Shown in pieces: positions 63,927 to 64,000 of a stretch of 64,000 nucleotides of DNA; positions within the stretch are counted from its first letter, which is position 1; every line of letters starts with the position of its first letter. Under the pieces are notes generated by a model. It worked only from the letters and a program-made list of their open reading frames with translations. It had not been told where the DNA came from and made no database searches. The DNA comes from Astrothelium macrocarpum (taxonomy: Eukaryota; Ascomycota; Dothideomycetes; Trypetheliales; Trypetheliaceae). The DNA lies in NCBI GenBank assembly GCA_021030915.1, contig JAGEMR010000069.1:95661-159660 (forward strand), given 5' to 3'. The translations under genes and the position numbers were made by a program.

Positions 63927-64000
63927 GGGGTTTTCTCGGCTGTGTGCACGTGACCGCTGTGTGCACACCTCGAAATTCGTTCAACTCCACCATTTCGTAC
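63927..64000 (+). mobile_element. left end of another pogo/Fot1-type transposon, cut by window edge
   Basis: After TA (63,925-63,926) the sequence GGGGTTTTC, then GTGTGCACACC, GAAATTCGTTCAACTCCAC, follows the same layout as the terminal repeat and subterminal region of the element at 8,460 (GGAGTTTTCC..., GTGCACACCC, GAAATTTTTCAACTCCAC). It is a divergent member of the same family. The body lies outside the window. Confidence 0.75.

Overview
The window looks like genomic DNA of a filamentous ascomycete (Pezizomycotina; Eurotiales-like from the gene families, which is inference). The evidence is short GT-AG introns with CTRAY-type branch sites, a Zn2Cys6 regulator, a fungal NLR, a Clr5-domain protein, pogo/Fot1-type transposons, and about 32 kb of DNA driven to extreme A+T by repeat-induced point mutation (RIP). 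No protein was matched by a search; all names come from reading motifs.

Left arm (1-16,440, normal base composition). On the minus strand lie DNA polymerase eta (cut by the window edge), a three-exon short-chain dehydrogenase and a four-exon Zn2Cys6 regulator. A gene for a secreted cysteine-rich protein follows (8,178-11,285), split by a 2.16-kb pogo/Fot1 element inserted at a TA. Next is a three-domain NLR (nucleoside-phosphorylase, NACHT, ankyrin repeats) of about 1,167 residues, with a frameshifted extra ankyrin repeat just past its stop.

AT-rich block (about 16,440-48,240). This is a graveyard of nested RIPed elements. Five pogo/Fot1-class DNA transposon copies can be delimited by terminal inverted repeats and TA duplications, or by one end: one element at 16,495; one family at 18,404 and 45,736; a third family at 20,947 and 37,944. 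Three related Ty3/gypsy retrotransposons can be delimited by LTR pairs. Their nesting can be read base by base: one pogo element (20,947-36,296) contains a gypsy element (22,289-35,784, duplication ATAAT), which contains another gypsy element (23,790-30,575, duplication GATAT). A third gypsy element in the opposite orientation (36,297-44,894) abuts and truncates that pogo copy and carries its own pogo insertion.

Right arm (48,240-64,000). A broken non-ribosomal peptide synthetase gene (ATP-grasp-like fragment, adenylation, carrier and condensation pieces, minus strand) is cut at the AT-rich boundary. Then come an intact five-exon SDR (plus), a Clr5-domain protein (minus, four exons) and a full-length ABC-C/MRP-type transporter (minus, eight exons, about 1,469 residues). 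NRPS relic, SDR and exporter together suggest the remains of a secondary-metabolite cluster (inference). The last 74 bases are the end of another pogo/Fot1 element related to the one at 8,460.
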